A stretch of 64,000 nt of DNA from assembly GCF_900130075.1 (NCBI RefSeq), contig NZ_LT671418.1, forward strand, positions 2,604,001-2,668,000. Direction: 5' to 3'. How positions within the stretch are numbered: the stretch's first letter is position 1; every line of letters starts with the position of its first letter. The notes beneath the pieces are model-generated. The model was not told the DNA's origin, searched no databases, and was given only the letters and a program-made list of their open reading frames with translations. Of this stretch, positions 52,477 to 62,652 are shown in pieces. Made by a program: the position numbers and the translations under genes. Origin of the DNA: Herminiimonas arsenitoxidans (GTDB lineage: Bacteria; Pseudomonadota; Gammaproteobacteria; Burkholderiales; Burkholderiaceae_D).

Positions 52477-55086
52477 TTAAGCGGCCTTCGCCGTCGATTC
52501 GAGGAAGTCTTGCGCAAAGCGTTGCAGTACGCCACCGGCTTCGTAGATTGAAACTTCTTCCGCAGTATCGAGACGACAGGTCATAGTGACATCGACACGC
52601 TCACCATTCTTGCGAATGATCACCAGCGTCAGATCGGCGCGTGGTGTGCGCTTGCCGACTACGTTGAAGGTTTCTGTGCCGTCGATGCTCAGTGTTTTAC
52701 GTGTCACGCCCGGTTTGAATTCCAGCGGTAACACGCCCATACCGATTAGATTGGTACGATGGATACGCTCGAAACCTTCGGCTGCAATCACTTCCACACC
52801 TGCAAGACGTACGCCCTTGGCCGCCCAGTCGCGCGATGAGCCTTGGCCGTAATCGGCGCCGGCGACGATGATCAGTGGTTGCTTGCGCTCCATATAGGTT
52901 TCGATTGCTTCCCACATGCGTGTCACTTTGCCTTCCGGTTCGATACGAGCCAGCGAACCTTTTTTGACTACACCATCGACGACGGCCATTTCGTTGACCA
53001 GTTGCGGATTGGCGAAGGTGGCGCGTAGCGCGGTCAGGTGATCACCGCGATGCGTTGCGTATGAGTTGAAGTCTTCTTCCGGCAAGCCCATCTTGGCCAG
53101 ATATTCGCCAGCGGCTGAATCTGCAAGAATAGCGTTGGACGGCGACAGGTGATCGGTGGTGATGTTGTCCGGCAATACCGCCAGTGCACGCATATTGGTC
53201 ATGGTGCGCGCACCAGCCAGTGCGCCTTCCCAGTATGGAGGACGACGGATGTAAGTGCTCATGGCGCGCCAGTCGTACAGCGGACTGACTTGTTCGTCCT
53301 TATCTACTTGCAGTGCAAACATCGGCGTGTAGACATTGCGAAACTGTTCTGGCTTGACCGAGGCTTTGACGACGGTATTGATCTCCTCATCGCTAGGCCA
53401 GATATCTTTCAAGCGAATTTCCTTGCCATCGACCACACCCAGCACATCTTTCTCGATATCGAAACGGATGGTGCCGGCGATTGCATACGCCACTACCAGC
53501 GGCGGCGAAGCGAGGAAAGCTTGCTTGGCGTACGGATGGATACGGCCGTCAAAGTTGCGATTGCCCGACAAGACAGCAGTGGTGTACAGATCGCGGTCTA
53601 TGATTTCCTGCTGGATGACTGGGTCGAGCGCGCCAGACATGCCGTTGCAGGTGGTGCAGGCAAACGCGACGATGCCGAAACCGAGTTTTTCCAGATCGCC
53701 GGTTAGGCCGGCTTCATCCAGATACAACTCCACGGTTTTGGAGCCAGGGGCCAGAGAAGACTTTACCCACGGTTTGCGGGTCAGTCCCAATTTGTTGGCG
53801 TTGCGCGCCAGCAGACCTGCGGCAATGACATTGCGCGGATTGCTGGTGTTGGTGCAACTGGTGATGGCTGCGATGATGACTGCGCCATCCGGTATCAGGC
53901 CTTCCGCTTCCTGCGCGCGTGCTTGAGCCAGATCGACGGCGATGCCGCGTTCGGCCAAATCCGATACTGGCAAGCGGCGATGTGGATTGGATGGGCCGGC
54001 CAGCGTGCGGACAACCGTGGACAGATCGAACTTCAAAGTGCGTTCGTATTGCGCAGTCTTCAGGCTGTCGGCCCACAAGCCGGCTTCTTTCGCATAGATC
54101 TCGACCAGTTTTACCTGTTCGTCGTCGCGACCGGTGAGTTTCAAATAATCGATGGTTTGCTGGTCGATGAAGAACATCGCCGCAGTTGCACCGTATTCCG
54201 GTGCCATATTGGAAATCGTTGCACGATCACCCAGCGTGAGTGCAGACGCACCTTCACCACGGAATTCCAGATAGGCGCCGACTACTTTTTCCTTGCGTAG
54301 GAATTCGGTCAGCGACAGCACAACGTCAGTCGCCGTGATATTCGGCTGTGGTTTGCCAGAGAGTTCGACACCGATGATTTCTGGCAGACGCATCCATGAG
54401 GCGCGACCCAGCATGACGTTCTCGGCTTCGAGGCCACCAACACCGACCGCGATGACGCCCAGCGCATCGACGTGTGGCGTGTGACTGTCGGTGCCGACGC
54501 ACGTGTCTGGATAGGCCAGACCATTATCGTTGTGAATTACTGGCGACATTTTTTCCAGATTGATCTGGTGCATGATGCCGTTGCCGGGCTGGATCACGTT
54601 GACGTTTTTGAAGGCTTTCTTGGTCCAGTTGATGAAGTGAAAACGATCTTCGTTGCGCCTATCTTCGATGGCGCGATTCTTCTCGAACGCTTGCGGATCA
54701 AAGCCACCGCACTCCACCGCCAGCGAGTGATCGACGATCAGCTGCACTGGCACGACTGGATTGACTTGCGCCGGATCACCGCCTTGATCGGCGATGGCAT
54801 CACGCAGACCGGCGAGATCAACCAACGCAGTCTGGCCAAGAATGTCATGGCACACCACGCGTGCCGGGAACCACGGAAAGTCGTGATCGCGCTTGCACTC
54901 GATGATTTGCGTCAGGGATTCCGTGAGGATGGCCGGATCGCAGCGGCGCACTAGATTTTCTGCATGCACACGCGACGTATAAGGAAGCTTGTTCCAGGCA
55001 CCGGTCTTGATTGTCTCAACCGCGGCACGGGCGTCGAAATAATCCAGTTTGGTGCCAGGCAAAGGTTTGCGGTTTGCGGTATTCAT
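52477..55086 (-). CDS. acnD: Fe/S-dependent 2-methylcitrate dehydratase AcnD
   Basis: 869-residue aconitase-superfamily enzyme that dehydrates 2-methylcitrate to an aconitate isomer needing PrpF. Cluster ligands are in ITSCTNTSNP and ACTTCNGMSG; substrate loop SYATHRGDH is in place, and the swivel domain has GADYGQGSSRDWAAKG. Length and gene neighbours distinguish it from housekeeping AcnA. Confidence 0.94.
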   Translation of the reverse strand: MNTANRKPLPGTKLDYFDARAAVETIKTGAWNKLPYTSRVHAENLVRRCDPAILTESLTQIIECKRDHDFPWFPARVVCHDILGQTALVDLAGLRDAIADQGGDPAQVNPVVPVQLIVDHSLAVECGGFDPQAFEKNRAIEDRRNEDRFHFINWTKKAFKNVNVIQPGNGIMHQINLEKMSPVIHNDNGLAYPDTCVGTDSHTPHVDALGVIAVGVGGLEAENVMLGRASWMRLPEIIGVELSGKPQPNITATDVVLSLTEFLRKEKVVGAYLEFRGEGASALTLGDRATISNMAPEYGATAAMFFIDQQTIDYLKLTGRDDEQVKLVEIYAKEAGLWADSLKTAQYERTLKFDLSTVVRTLAGPSNPHRRLPVSDLAERGIAVDLAQARAQEAEGLIPDGAVIIAAITSCTNTSNPRNVIAAGLLARNANKLGLTRKPWVKSSLAPGSKTVELYLDEAGLTGDLEKLGFGIVAFACTTCNGMSGALDPVIQQEIIDRDLYTTAVLSGNRNFDGRIHPYAKQAFLASPPLVVAYAIAGTIRFDIEKDVLGVVDGKEIRLKDIWPSDEEINTVVKASVKPEQFRNVYTPMFALQVDKDEQVSPLYDWRAMSTYIRRPPYWEGALAGARTMTNMRALAVLPDNITTDHLSPSNAILADSAAGEYLAKMGLPEEDFNSYATHRGDHLTALRATFANPQLVNEMAVVDGVVKKGSLARIEPEGKVTRMWEAIETYMERKQPLIIVAGADYGQGSSRDWAAKGVRLAGVEVIAAEGFERIHRTNLIGMGVLPLEFKPGVTRKTLSIDGTETFNVVGKRTPRADLTLVIIRKNGERVDVTMTCRLDTAEEVSIYEAGGVLQRFAQDFLESTAKAA

Positions 55087-55118
55087 TGCTCAATCCAGAA
55101 AGAAACATGGCTAAGAGA

Positions 55119-55156
55119 TGCAGCCTGCCCGCCACTCACTGGCACGGCAGGCTGCA
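55119..55156 (-). other. GC-rich hairpin between prpC and acnD
   Basis: TGCAGCCTGCC pairs perfectly with GGCAGGCTGCA, with GCC/GGC pairing again inside the loop, 24 bp after the prpC stop. No T-run follows, so read-through into acnD is expected. A stabiliser or attenuator role is inferred. Confidence 0.6.
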
Positions 55157-55179
55157 GATGCTGCGAGCGTCGGTAAAAA

Positions 55180-56337
55180 TTACTTGCGCTTGCTGATAGG
55201 CTCGAACTTCAAATCTTCCGGACCGACATAATTGGCCGATGGGCGGATGATCTTGTTATCGATGCGCTGCTCGATGATGTGCGCCGCCCAGCCGGAGGTG
55301 CGTGCGATCACGAACAGCGGCGTGAACATCGCAGTCGGTACGCCCATCATGTGATACGACACAGCCGAGAACCAATCCAGATTCGGGAACATTTTCTTCG
55401 CGTCCCACATCACTGTTTCCAAACGTTCTGCGATGTCGAACATCTTCAGTGAACCGGCATCCTTGGACAGCGTGCGCGCCACTTCCTTGATGACCTTGTT
55501 GCGTGGATCGGAGATGGTGTAGACCGGATGGCCGAAGCCGATCACGACTTCCTTGTTTTCGACGCGTTGTTTGATATCGGCTTCTGCTTCGTCAGGGCTT
55601 TCATAACGTTTTTGAATTTCAAATGCGAATTCATTGGCACCACCGTGCTTCGGTCCGCGCAAGGCGCCGATCGCGCCGGTGATCGCGGAGTACATATCGG
55701 AGCCAGTGCCGGCGATAACGCGACCAGTGAAAGTCGATGCGTTGAATTCATGTTCCGCATATAGGATCAGCGACGTGTGCATTGCTTTTTCCCACAAGGC
55801 TGATGGCTTTTTGCCGTGCAGCAGATGCAGGAAATGCGCGCCGATGGATTCATCATCGGTTTCGACTTCGATGCGTTTACCGTTATGGCTGTAGTGATAC
55901 CAGTACAGCAACATGGAACCGAGCGATGCCATCAGATGATCGGCGATATCGCGTGCGCCCGGCGCATGGTGGTCATCTTTTTCCGGCAATACGCAACCGA
56001 GCACCGATACGCCGGTGCGCATCACATCCATAGGATGCGAAGAGGCCGGCAGACATTCCAGCGCTGCCTTGACGCTGGCTGGCAAGCCGCGCAGTGCTTT
56101 CAGCTTGATTTTGTAAGCTTTTAATTCTGCTGCGGTTGGCAACTTGCCGTGCACCAGCAGATGCGCGATTTCTTCGAATTCGCAGCTATCAGCGACATCC
56201 AGAATGTCGTAGCCGCGATAGTGCAAATCGTTACCAGTTTTGCCGACGGTACAGAGTGCGGTGTTGCCTGCGGTCACGCCGGACAGTGCGACTGATTTTT
56301 TCGGTTTGAAGCCTGGTGTTGTTTGTTGTTCGCTCAT
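55180..56337 (-). CDS. prpC: 2-methylcitrate synthase PrpC
   Basis: 385-residue citrate-synthase-family enzyme that condenses propionyl-CoA with oxaloacetate. Family blocks: [54 protein letters not shown] and the catalytic-region [16 protein letters not shown]. The short type-I-like length and position set it apart from GltA. Confidence 0.95.
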   Translation of the reverse strand: MSEQQTTPGFKPKKSVALSGVTAGNTALCTVGKTGNDLHYRGYDILDVADSCEFEEIAHLLVHGKLPTAAELKAYKIKLKALRGLPASVKAALECLPASSHPMDVMRTGVSVLGCVLPEKDDHHAPGARDIADHLMASLGSMLLYWYHYSHNGKRIEVETDDESIGAHFLHLLHGKKPSALWEKAMHTSLILYAEHEFNASTFTGRVIAGTGSDMYSAITGAIGALRGPKHGGANEFAFEIQKRYESPDEAEADIKQRVENKEVVIGFGHPVYTISDPRNKVIKEVARTLSKDAGSLKMFDIAERLETVMWDAKKMFPNLDWFSAVSYHMMGVPTAMFTPLFVIARTSGWAAHIIEQRIDNKIIRPSANYVGPEDLKFEPISKRK

Positions 56338-56395
56338 AGTTGTCTCCTTGCTGATTTATATATTGATGTCCGAGTTGGGATTATTTTCTACGTAT

Positions 56396-57277
56396 TTATT
56401 TGTAGCCGTATTTCTTTTCCAATTGATCGAAGAGGGGTTTGTTGACCAGACGCTGACGTTCGGCGAATGGCGTTACGAAATTCGGATCTTCGTCGAGCCT
56501 ATGCGTGTCGCGCAATACGGTTAGCGCTTTTTGCATGCCGGCCACTGCGCCTTGCAGTGCTGCGTTGGCGTACAACACGATGCCGTAACCGAGTCCGGCC
56601 AGTTCGTCGGCGTTGAAGATAGGTGTCTTGCCGCCGATCACCAGATTGACCAGTTGCGGCTTGTCCAGCGCTTGCGGCAGACGACGGATTTCTTCGGCGG
56701 TTTCAGTTGCTTCGACGAACAGGATGTCGGCGCCTGCTTCGCTATAGCGTGCTGCGCGCTCCAGCGCATCGTCGAAACCATGTACGCTGCGTGCATCGGT
56801 ACGCGCCATGATCAACATGCCTTCGTTGCTGCGAGCATCGACTGCGGCATGGATTTTGCCAACCATCTCGGCACAGGAAATGACTTCCTTGCCGCTGAAG
56901 TGGCCGCAACGTTTGGGGGAAACCTGGTCTTCCAGTTGTACTGCATCGGCACCGGCTCGTTCCAGCGTGCGTATGGTGTGGCGTACGTTCAAGGCGTTGC
57001 CGAAACCGGTGTCGGCGTCGACGATGATGGGGATATCGACTGCATCGCGGATGCGTGCCGTGTGGTCGGCCAGTTCATTCAAGCCTATGAAGCCCTGGTC
57101 CGGCATGCCGAAATACATATTGGTCACGCCTGCGCCGGTGATGTAGAGCGCTTCGAATCCGAGATCAGCGATTACGCGTGCCGACAGTGCATTGAATGCG
57201 CCCGGCACCAACAGGCCGCGACGCTCGTTAATCTTGTCGCGCAAAATCTGTTTGCTACTTTTGGACTGACTACTCAT
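56396..57277 (-). CDS. prpB: 2-methylisocitrate lyase PrpB
   Basis: 293-residue lyase that splits 2-methylisocitrate into pyruvate and succinate. Isocitrate-lyase signature SPKRCGHFSGKEV and metal site DADTGFGNALNV are intact. Start at ATG 57277 has AAAGGAT upstream. The in-frame ATG at 57304 would leave only about 12 bases of leader after the predicted sigma-54 start. First gene of the six-gene run. Confidence 0.95.
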   Translation of the reverse strand: MSSQSKSSKQILRDKINERRGLLVPGAFNALSARVIADLGFEALYITGAGVTNMYFGMPDQGFIGLNELADHTARIRDAVDIPIIVDADTGFGNALNVRHTIRTLERAGADAVQLEDQVSPKRCGHFSGKEVISCAEMVGKIHAAVDARSNEGMLIMARTDARSVHGFDDALERAARYSEAGADILFVEATETAEEIRRLPQALDKPQLVNLVIGGKTPIFNADELAGLGYGIVLYANAALQGAVAGMQKALTVLRDTHRLDEDPNFVTPFAERQRLVNKPLFDQLEKKYGYK

Positions 57278-57326
57278 GGAGATCCTTTTGCCGGAATGTT
57301 TCATGGAGGTTGTTTGTGCCTATTAT

Positions 57327-57342
57327 TGCAATGCGCGTGCCA
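57327..57342 (-). promoter_or_regulatory. Sigma-54 promoter of the prp operon
   Basis: On the minus strand TGGCACG-N4-TTGCA is a perfect match to the -24/-12 consensus. Transcription should begin near 57316, 39 bp before prpB. It fits the sigma-54 activator PrpR encoded divergently. Confidence 0.92.
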
Positions 57343-57463
57343 TGCAACTCTTGATGTCCGGCTACCCCTGGATTGGCTTCCATGATTTCTCATAAGTACA
57401 TGAAAAATAAGACACTTATATATTTGTGAGTCACGACTGACTACTTGTTCGTCAGTGTGCCAT

Positions 57464-57520
57464 CGTTCCATCTTGTGTTACATTTGGAACGTTTGAAACA
57501 TTGGTGTGAAACATGAAACG
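57464..57520. promoter_or_regulatory. Candidate PrpR binding region
   Basis: An inverted repeat CGTTCCA (57464-57470) / TGGAACG (57485-57491) is followed by three direct TGAAAC copies at 57494, 57507 and 57514, the last overlapping the prpR start codon. It sits 120-180 bp upstream of the sigma-54 promoter, the usual enhancer distance. Assignment to PrpR is inferred. Confidence 0.55.
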
Positions 57521-59189
57521 TCCTTCCTCTTCCTTTCGCGACCATGCTGATAAACCGGTGATCTGGACCGTTTCGGTATCCCGCCTGTTCGAGTTGTTCC
57601 GCGACATCACGCTGGAATTCGACGATCAAGCCGACATCGAACCGATCAATCTGGGCTTCGAAGACGCGGTACGCCATATCCGCGAACGTCTGGCAACCGA
57701 GCGCTGCGATGCGGTGATTGCCGCCGGTTCGAACGGCGCATATTTAAAAAGTCGTTTATCCGTGCCCGTCATCATCGCCAAGGCCAGCGGCTTCGATGTG
57801 ATGCAGGCACTGGCGCGTGCGCGCAAGATCACGCCTGATATCGGCCTGATCACTTATCAGGAAACCATGCCGGCGCTGACTGAGTTTCAAACTACCTTCG
57901 GCTTCAATATTGCGCAACGCACTTACGTCACAGAAGAAGATGCGCGTGCGCAAATCAATGAATTGAAAACGGCCGGCATCAAAGCCATCGTCGGCGCGGG
58001 CTTGATTACTGATCTGGCGGAAGAAGCGGGCTTGACCGGCGTCTTCGTTTATTCAGCAACATCAATACGCCAGGCATTTGACGATGCGCTGGAGTTGGCA
58101 CGGCTGACGCAACTGGAAGCCACGCGTGGGCGCAGCTTTCCAGTCGCCGATACCTTGCGTGCCAAGCATCACATCAATGACTTGCGCGGCGATTCGGCTG
58201 CGATGGAAAGCGTAAGGCTATCCGTCACGCTATTCGCTAAATCGCCAGCTACGGTATTAATTCAAGGTGAAACCGGCACCGGCAAGGAGTTGGTCGCGCA
58301 AGCAATACATCGCGCTCATCCTCTGATGCAGGGCAAGACGCAAGCCAGTCATCCTTTTGTTGCCGTCAACTGCGGCGCGCTGGCAGAGTCGCTGCTGGAG
58401 TCGGAATTATTCGGTCATGAAGAAGGTGCGTTTACCGGCTCGCGTCGTGGCGGACGTGCGGGTTTGTTTGAGGCGGCGCATCGCGGCACCTTGTTTCTGG
58501 ATGAAATCGGCGAGATGCCTTTGTCTTTGCAAACGCGTCTGTTGCGCGTGTTGGAGGAGCGCGAAGTAGTGCGTGTTGGTGGCACACGGCCGATTCCGAT
58601 CAGTGTACGCATCATCAGCGCGACACACTGCGATCTGGATGCGCGTGTCAGGGAAGGGCGCTTCCGCGCAGATCTATTTTATCGTTTGAGCGTGTTGCGT
58701 TTGACGCTGCCGCCTTTGCGTGATCGTCCTGAAGATTTGCCGCCGCTGGCCGAGTGGTGTCTGAAAAATGCCTTGGCTTCGCTGGATATGCGTCCACATG
58801 CGAATCTGCCTGCCGAAATACTCGGCTGTCTGCCTTTACTGGCAGCTTATGCGTGGCCTGGTAATGTGCGCGAGTTACGTAATTTGATGGAGCGGCTGGC
58901 CTTGTTTTTGGCAGCAGAACCCTTGCAAGCACTAACGCCCGCATTTTTGAAAAACATTGCGCCGGAACTTGTCGCACCGGGCATGAGCATGCCAACGCTT
59001 GCTTCTCATAAAACGTTTGTACAGAATGCGACGCCAGTAAAAACCGAGACGCTGCAGCAAGTATTGCAGCGTTATCACGGCAATCGCGAGGCGGCTGCAA
59101 ATTATCTGGGCATCAGCCGTACAACTTTGTGGCGTAGATTACAGGCTGCCGGTGGAGTAAATGCGGTAGAGGACGGGGAAGAGAATTAA
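57513..59189 (+). CDS. prpR: Sigma-54-dependent activator PrpR
   Basis: 558-residue enhancer-binding protein that senses 2-methylcitrate and activates prp genes. PrpR N-terminal sensor about 10-190. AAA+ domain about 225-460 with Walker A GETGTGKE, the sigma-54 contact loop EGAFTGS (the S form is usual in PrpR), and Walker [13 protein letters not shown]-terminal Fis-type helix-turn-helix [20 protein letters not shown]. Divergent from prpB with the perfect sigma-54 promoter between. Confidence 0.94.
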   Translation: MKRPSSSFRDHADKPVIWTVSVSRLFELFRDITLEFDDQADIEPINLGFEDAVRHIRERLATERCDAVIAAGSNGAYLKSRLSVPVIIAKASGFDVMQALARARKITPDIGLITYQETMPALTEFQTTFGFNIAQRTYVTEEDARAQINELKTAGIKAIVGAGLITDLAEEAGLTGVFVYSATSIRQAFDDALELARLTQLEATRGRSFPVADTLRAKHHINDLRGDSAAMESVRLSVTLFAKSPATVLIQGETGTGKELVAQAIHRAHPLMQGKTQASHPFVAVNCGALAESLLESELFGHEEGAFTGSRRGGRAGLFEAAHRGTLFLDEIGEMPLSLQTRLLRVLEEREVVRVGGTRPIPISVRIISATHCDLDARVREGRFRADLFYRLSVLRLTLPPLRDRPEDLPPLAEWCLKNALASLDMRPHANLPAEILGCLPLLAAYAWPGNVRELRNLMERLALFLAAEPLQALTPAFLKNIAPELVAPGMSMPTLASHKTFVQNATPVKTETLQQVLQRYHGNREAAANYLGISRTTLWRRLQAAGGVNAVEDGEEN

Positions 59190-59295
59190 GCGCGTGCTTA
59201 AAAAATCGTAATAGAAATGCGGATATGTTTTTAGACTGATTTAGGAAGCAGAGCTTGATGCACTCTGCTCCACATAACACTCGGCGGCCGGCAAT

Positions 59296-59895
59296 CTAGT
59301 CCCCTGTCGTCGACTTAGCCTGAGTACGGAATGATTTCTCCGGCATCTCCATGGTTTCCGATGTCGGTGAGTCTTCATTGGCCAGATAGCGTTCTACCAA
59401 TTGAAAGAAGCGCGTGTAAAACTTCTCGGATGAAATCGTTTCGCTGGCGACTTTCACCAGCGAATCGTCGCTGGATGAAAACGGTAAGGACAGCGAACCA
59501 AGTGCACCGACGCCGAGGCTGGCCGAGTTATTGGTTTTCTTCAGCGCGTATCTATCTTCCAGCGCATTCACAAACACCGATGCCATCGCACCATCCGCTG
59601 CATCGGTCGCACACACTACGCGAAATGCGATTTGCACGTGTACATCGCTCTGCGGTTGAAAGCTCTTGCGGCCATCGATCTGATTATTGCTGGCCGCGCT
59701 GATGACATAACCTTGACTGAGTAAGGTGCGACGAACTGCCTCGCACGCCACCTCGGACGACACCGGAAAGCGACGCGTGAACGTATCGGTGGAGTCGAAT
59801 TTTTCAGCCTGATAGACAACTGGTTTGGTCCCCGCACAACCGGCGATGACAGCAAGAAGTCCTGACAGCAACAGGACACGTGAGCTTGATCGCAT
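59296..59895 (-). CDS. DUF2242 lipoprotein
   Basis: 199-residue lipoprotein: signal peptide ends in the lipobox VIAGC near residue 20. The body carries the DUF2242 pattern: ALLSQGYVI-like, DGRKSFQPQSDVHVQIAFRVVC, NALEDRYALKKTNNSASLGVGALGSLSLP, SSDDSLVKVASETI and FYTRFFQLVERYL. Function unknown. Start at ATG 59895 gives a clean lipoprotein signal; the frame is open further upstream without family likeness. Monocistronic. Confidence 0.85.
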   Translation of the reverse strand: MRSSSRVLLLSGLLAVIAGCAGTKPVVYQAEKFDSTDTFTRRFPVSSEVACEAVRRTLLSQGYVISAASNNQIDGRKSFQPQSDVHVQIAFRVVCATDAADGAMASVFVNALEDRYALKKTNNSASLGVGALGSLSLPFSSSDDSLVKVASETISSEKFYTRFFQLVERYLANEDSPTSETMEMPEKSFRTQAKSTTGD

Positions 59896-60194
59896 AAATA
59901 TGGCTACTTCCTTTTTATTCCGTTTTGCATGTACCGCGTGACATGCCTTCAATGGACAGTCCAACTCGTCAAAGATTCCTGTTTTCACGTTTCTATAAAA
60001 ATACGGTCCGTATGACGTCATCCATTGTATGTTGCATCGATTAACGACTATCTAACACTTGCTTAACGCTAGTTTTAGATGTTGGTCACATAAGTTTTCA
60101 TCCTGCCAATTTCTTTTCAGAAACGTGTTGCCCGACCACGACAAGATGCAAATTTAAGCGCTGCGGAGCCGGGTAATTTTGACAGGATAAATAT

Positions 60195-60213
60195 AATAAC
60201 CATTCTCATTCCG
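60195..60213 (+). promoter_or_regulatory. Weak Fur-like site before the second TonB receptor
   Basis: A 19-base stretch with CATTCTCATT matches the Fur consensus at only 11 positions, but sits 71 bp before a siderophore receptor, where a Fur site is expected. The remaining gap 59896-60283 shows nothing else. Confidence 0.4.
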
Positions 60214-60283
60214 AGAATCTGCCAGCCAGCCAAAATTTGTTGCCTAGCCAGCCCGCAGCAAACTATCCACGCCCCAAGGATTT

Positions 60284-62434
60284 ATGAATCACTCATTGCG
60301 ATTACGCACTATTGCGGTCGCGGCCTTTGCTATCGTCAACGGTTTACCTATGCAGGCTGCATACGCAGACGATCAATTACCGGAAATCGAAGTCACCGCG
60401 CCGCACGAACATGGCGAGAACTACGCACCGACCGATACCAGCACCGCACTCAAGATTCGTGCGCAACAAAAAGATGTGCCGCAAACCATCAATGTGATCA
60501 CGTCGGAAGTCATCCGCGATCAAGGTGCACGCACATTAACCGATGTACTCAAGAACGTTCCCGGCATCGGTCTGGCGACTGGCGACGGCCAACGCGATGC
60601 TTTCGTGATTCGCGGTTTTACTGCGCTGTACGATATTTTGCTTGATGGCGTGCGCGACGATTCGCAATATTTCCGTGATCTGTACAACATCGACCGCATC
60701 GAAGTACTCAAAGGACCTGCAGCCGTATTGTACGGGCGTGGCTCATCCGGCGGTTTGATCAATCGTATTACCAAGAAACCTAGCTTCACGCCATCGGCAG
60801 AGATAGGCGTCACGGTAGGTTCTTTCGATTTGCGTCGTACCGACTTCAACGTCAATCGTCCTGTTAGCGACACCGTCGCGATTCGTCTGGATGGCGCGTA
60901 TGAAGATTCGGGCAGCTATCGCGATCAGGGCTATATACAGAACAAGGATATTTCTCCGAGTCTGTTGTGGAAAGATGGCGCGCAAAGTTTGTTGCTGCAA
61001 TTTGATTACCAGCATCAAAAGCGTTCTATCGATTTTGGTGTTCCAGGCTTCAATGGGTCGCCGCTTAACGTAGATCCAGCTACGTACTACGGTGCAAAGA
61101 ATGCTTATCCGAACGATTACACCGAATCGGAAGTGAAATCGACGACTGCGCAATACAAACAAAAGATTTCGGATACGACTTCCTTCACCAATACCTTCCG
61201 TTACTTCGATTACACGCTGGACCGTAATCACACGCGTGTTATCAGCATCACCGGTACCGCTGCGAACCCGCTTCTGAATTTCCAACGCGGCAATATTGCG
61301 CGTCATGAATACGGCTGGTTCAATCAATCGGAGTTCACACATGATCTGACCTGGGGCAATACCAAGCATCAATTGCTGATGGGGCTGGAATTCGGTGAGC
61401 AAAACAAATACCAGATGGTGAACAATTCTAGTACTGGTGTATATACGTATGCAACGTCGCTGTATAACCCGGTATTGCAGGATTTGCCGTTTACCGTTGC
61501 AACCAAACCGCAAAACAAGGGAACTGCAATCCTGAGTACGCAAGCTGCCTACATACAGGATTTGATTACGTGGACGCCACAGATCAAGGCCTTGTTTGGT
61601 TTGCGCTTTGATCGCTTTGGTCAAAAATATAATGATGAACTTGCTGGTAACAACTTGAATCGCACCGATAACGTTTTCTCGCCACGCGCAGGTCTTGTTT
61701 GGCAGCCTACATCGACCCAAAGTTATTACGCGACGGCTTCTAAATCATTTCAACCTTCAGCTGAAGGTGGTGCTCTTGCGACTAACAACGCACAACTCGC
61801 GCCGGAAAAAACGCAGAATCTGGAAGTCGGTACCAAGATTGATTTATTCAACGGCGCAGCCAGCTTCAATGCGGCGGTGTATCAGTTGACTCGTAGTGAT
61901 GTCAAAATCACTGATCCGAATAACACGACTCTGTTGATCCCGATAGGCGAGCAACAAACCAAAGGTCTGGAGCTGAGCATCAATGGCGAAGTCGCACGCG
62001 GCTGGCAAGTGATCGCAAGTTATTCGTACATGGATGGCAAGGTGACCAAGGCAGTAGGTAATGCGCCGACAGTAGCAATGGTAGACGTAGCAGCATCAGC
62101 GCTGCAAGGTAAAACACTGGCATTGACCCCACGTCATACCGCCAGTTTGTGGACCTTGAAATCTATCGAACAGTGGATACCCGGCGTGCAAGTTGGCGGC
62201 GGTGTGACCTATCGCGGCGGGAATTATGCGGCGATCGATAATGCAATTAAATTGCCGGCATTCACAACTGTTGATCTGGCCGCGTATTACCGTCCTGCGC
62301 CTAAGGGCATGAGTCTCGCGCTGAACCTGAAGAATATTTTCGATAGACGCTATTACATCTCGGCCAATAACGATTTTGGCATCATGCCTGGTGCACCGCG
62401 CAGTGTAGAGTTGACTGCGCGTTATGCGTTTTAA
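60284..62434 (+). CDS. TonB-dependent siderophore receptor (Fiu/FhuE-like)
   Basis: 716-residue outer-membrane receptor. Signal peptide 1-28 (ends AAYA), TonB box-like PEIEVTAPHE, and plug domain about 60-165 with QTINVITSEVIRDQG, VIRGFTALYDILLDGVRDDSQYFRDLYNIDRIEVLKGPAAVLYGRGSSGGLIN. The barrel ends in the Phe of LTARYAF. The plug matches catecholate/hydroxamate siderophore receptors of the Fiu/FhuE type. AAGGA lies five bases before the ATG. Followed by its own terminator. Confidence 0.9.
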   Translation: MNHSLRLRTIAVAAFAIVNGLPMQAAYADDQLPEIEVTAPHEHGENYAPTDTSTALKIRAQQKDVPQTINVITSEVIRDQGARTLTDVLKNVPGIGLATGDGQRDAFVIRGFTALYDILLDGVRDDSQYFRDLYNIDRIEVLKGPAAVLYGRGSSGGLINRITKKPSFTPSAEIGVTVGSFDLRRTDFNVNRPVSDTVAIRLDGAYEDSGSYRDQGYIQNKDISPSLLWKDGAQSLLLQFDYQHQKRSIDFGVPGFNGSPLNVDPATYYGAKNAYPNDYTESEVKSTTAQYKQKISDTTSFTNTFRYFDYTLDRNHTRVISITGTAANPLLNFQRGNIARHEYGWFNQSEFTHDLTWGNTKHQLLMGLEFGEQNKYQMVNNSSTGVYTYATSLYNPVLQDLPFTVATKPQNKGTAILSTQAAYIQDLITWTPQIKALFGLRFDRFGQKYNDELAGNNLNRTDNVFSPRAGLVWQPTSTQSYYATASKSFQPSAEGGALATNNAQLAPEKTQNLEVGTKIDLFNGAASFNAAVYQLTRSDVKITDPNNTTLLIPIGEQQTKGLELSINGEVARGWQVIASYSYMDGKVTKAVGNAPTVAMVDVAASALQGKTLALTPRHTASLWTLKSIEQWIPGVQVGGGVTYRGGNYAAIDNAIKLPAFTTVDLAAYYRPAPKGMSLALNLKNIFDRRYYISANNDFGIMPGAPRSVELTARYAF

Positions 62435-62490
62435 GTAAGACGCTTACGCCGTGTTTTGCACGGTGCAACGATGATTTGACGGTGCTCTTT

Positions 62491-62526
62491 ATTGCCGCCT
62501 GCTTAAAACCGGGCGGCAATTTTTTA
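62491..62526 (+). terminator. Terminator after the second TonB receptor
   Basis: ATTGCCGCC pairs with GGCGGCAAT around 12 bases and runs into TTTTTT, 57 bp past the stop. Confidence 0.9.
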
Positions 62527-62652
62527 TCTGCATTCATGCAGGAATGGCAATAAATTAGGCAGGAAAAATCCTCTGAAAAGCGATGAAGTCCATGCCGCCT
62601 AGACGAAACTCAGTTAATCTTCATGCTTTGTCGCTTCAATATGAGAAAAGCA

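Noticed and set aside
60743..61720. 325-codon frame antisense to the second TonB receptor
   Set aside because: No recognisable motif, and it lies wholly inside a clear receptor gene.
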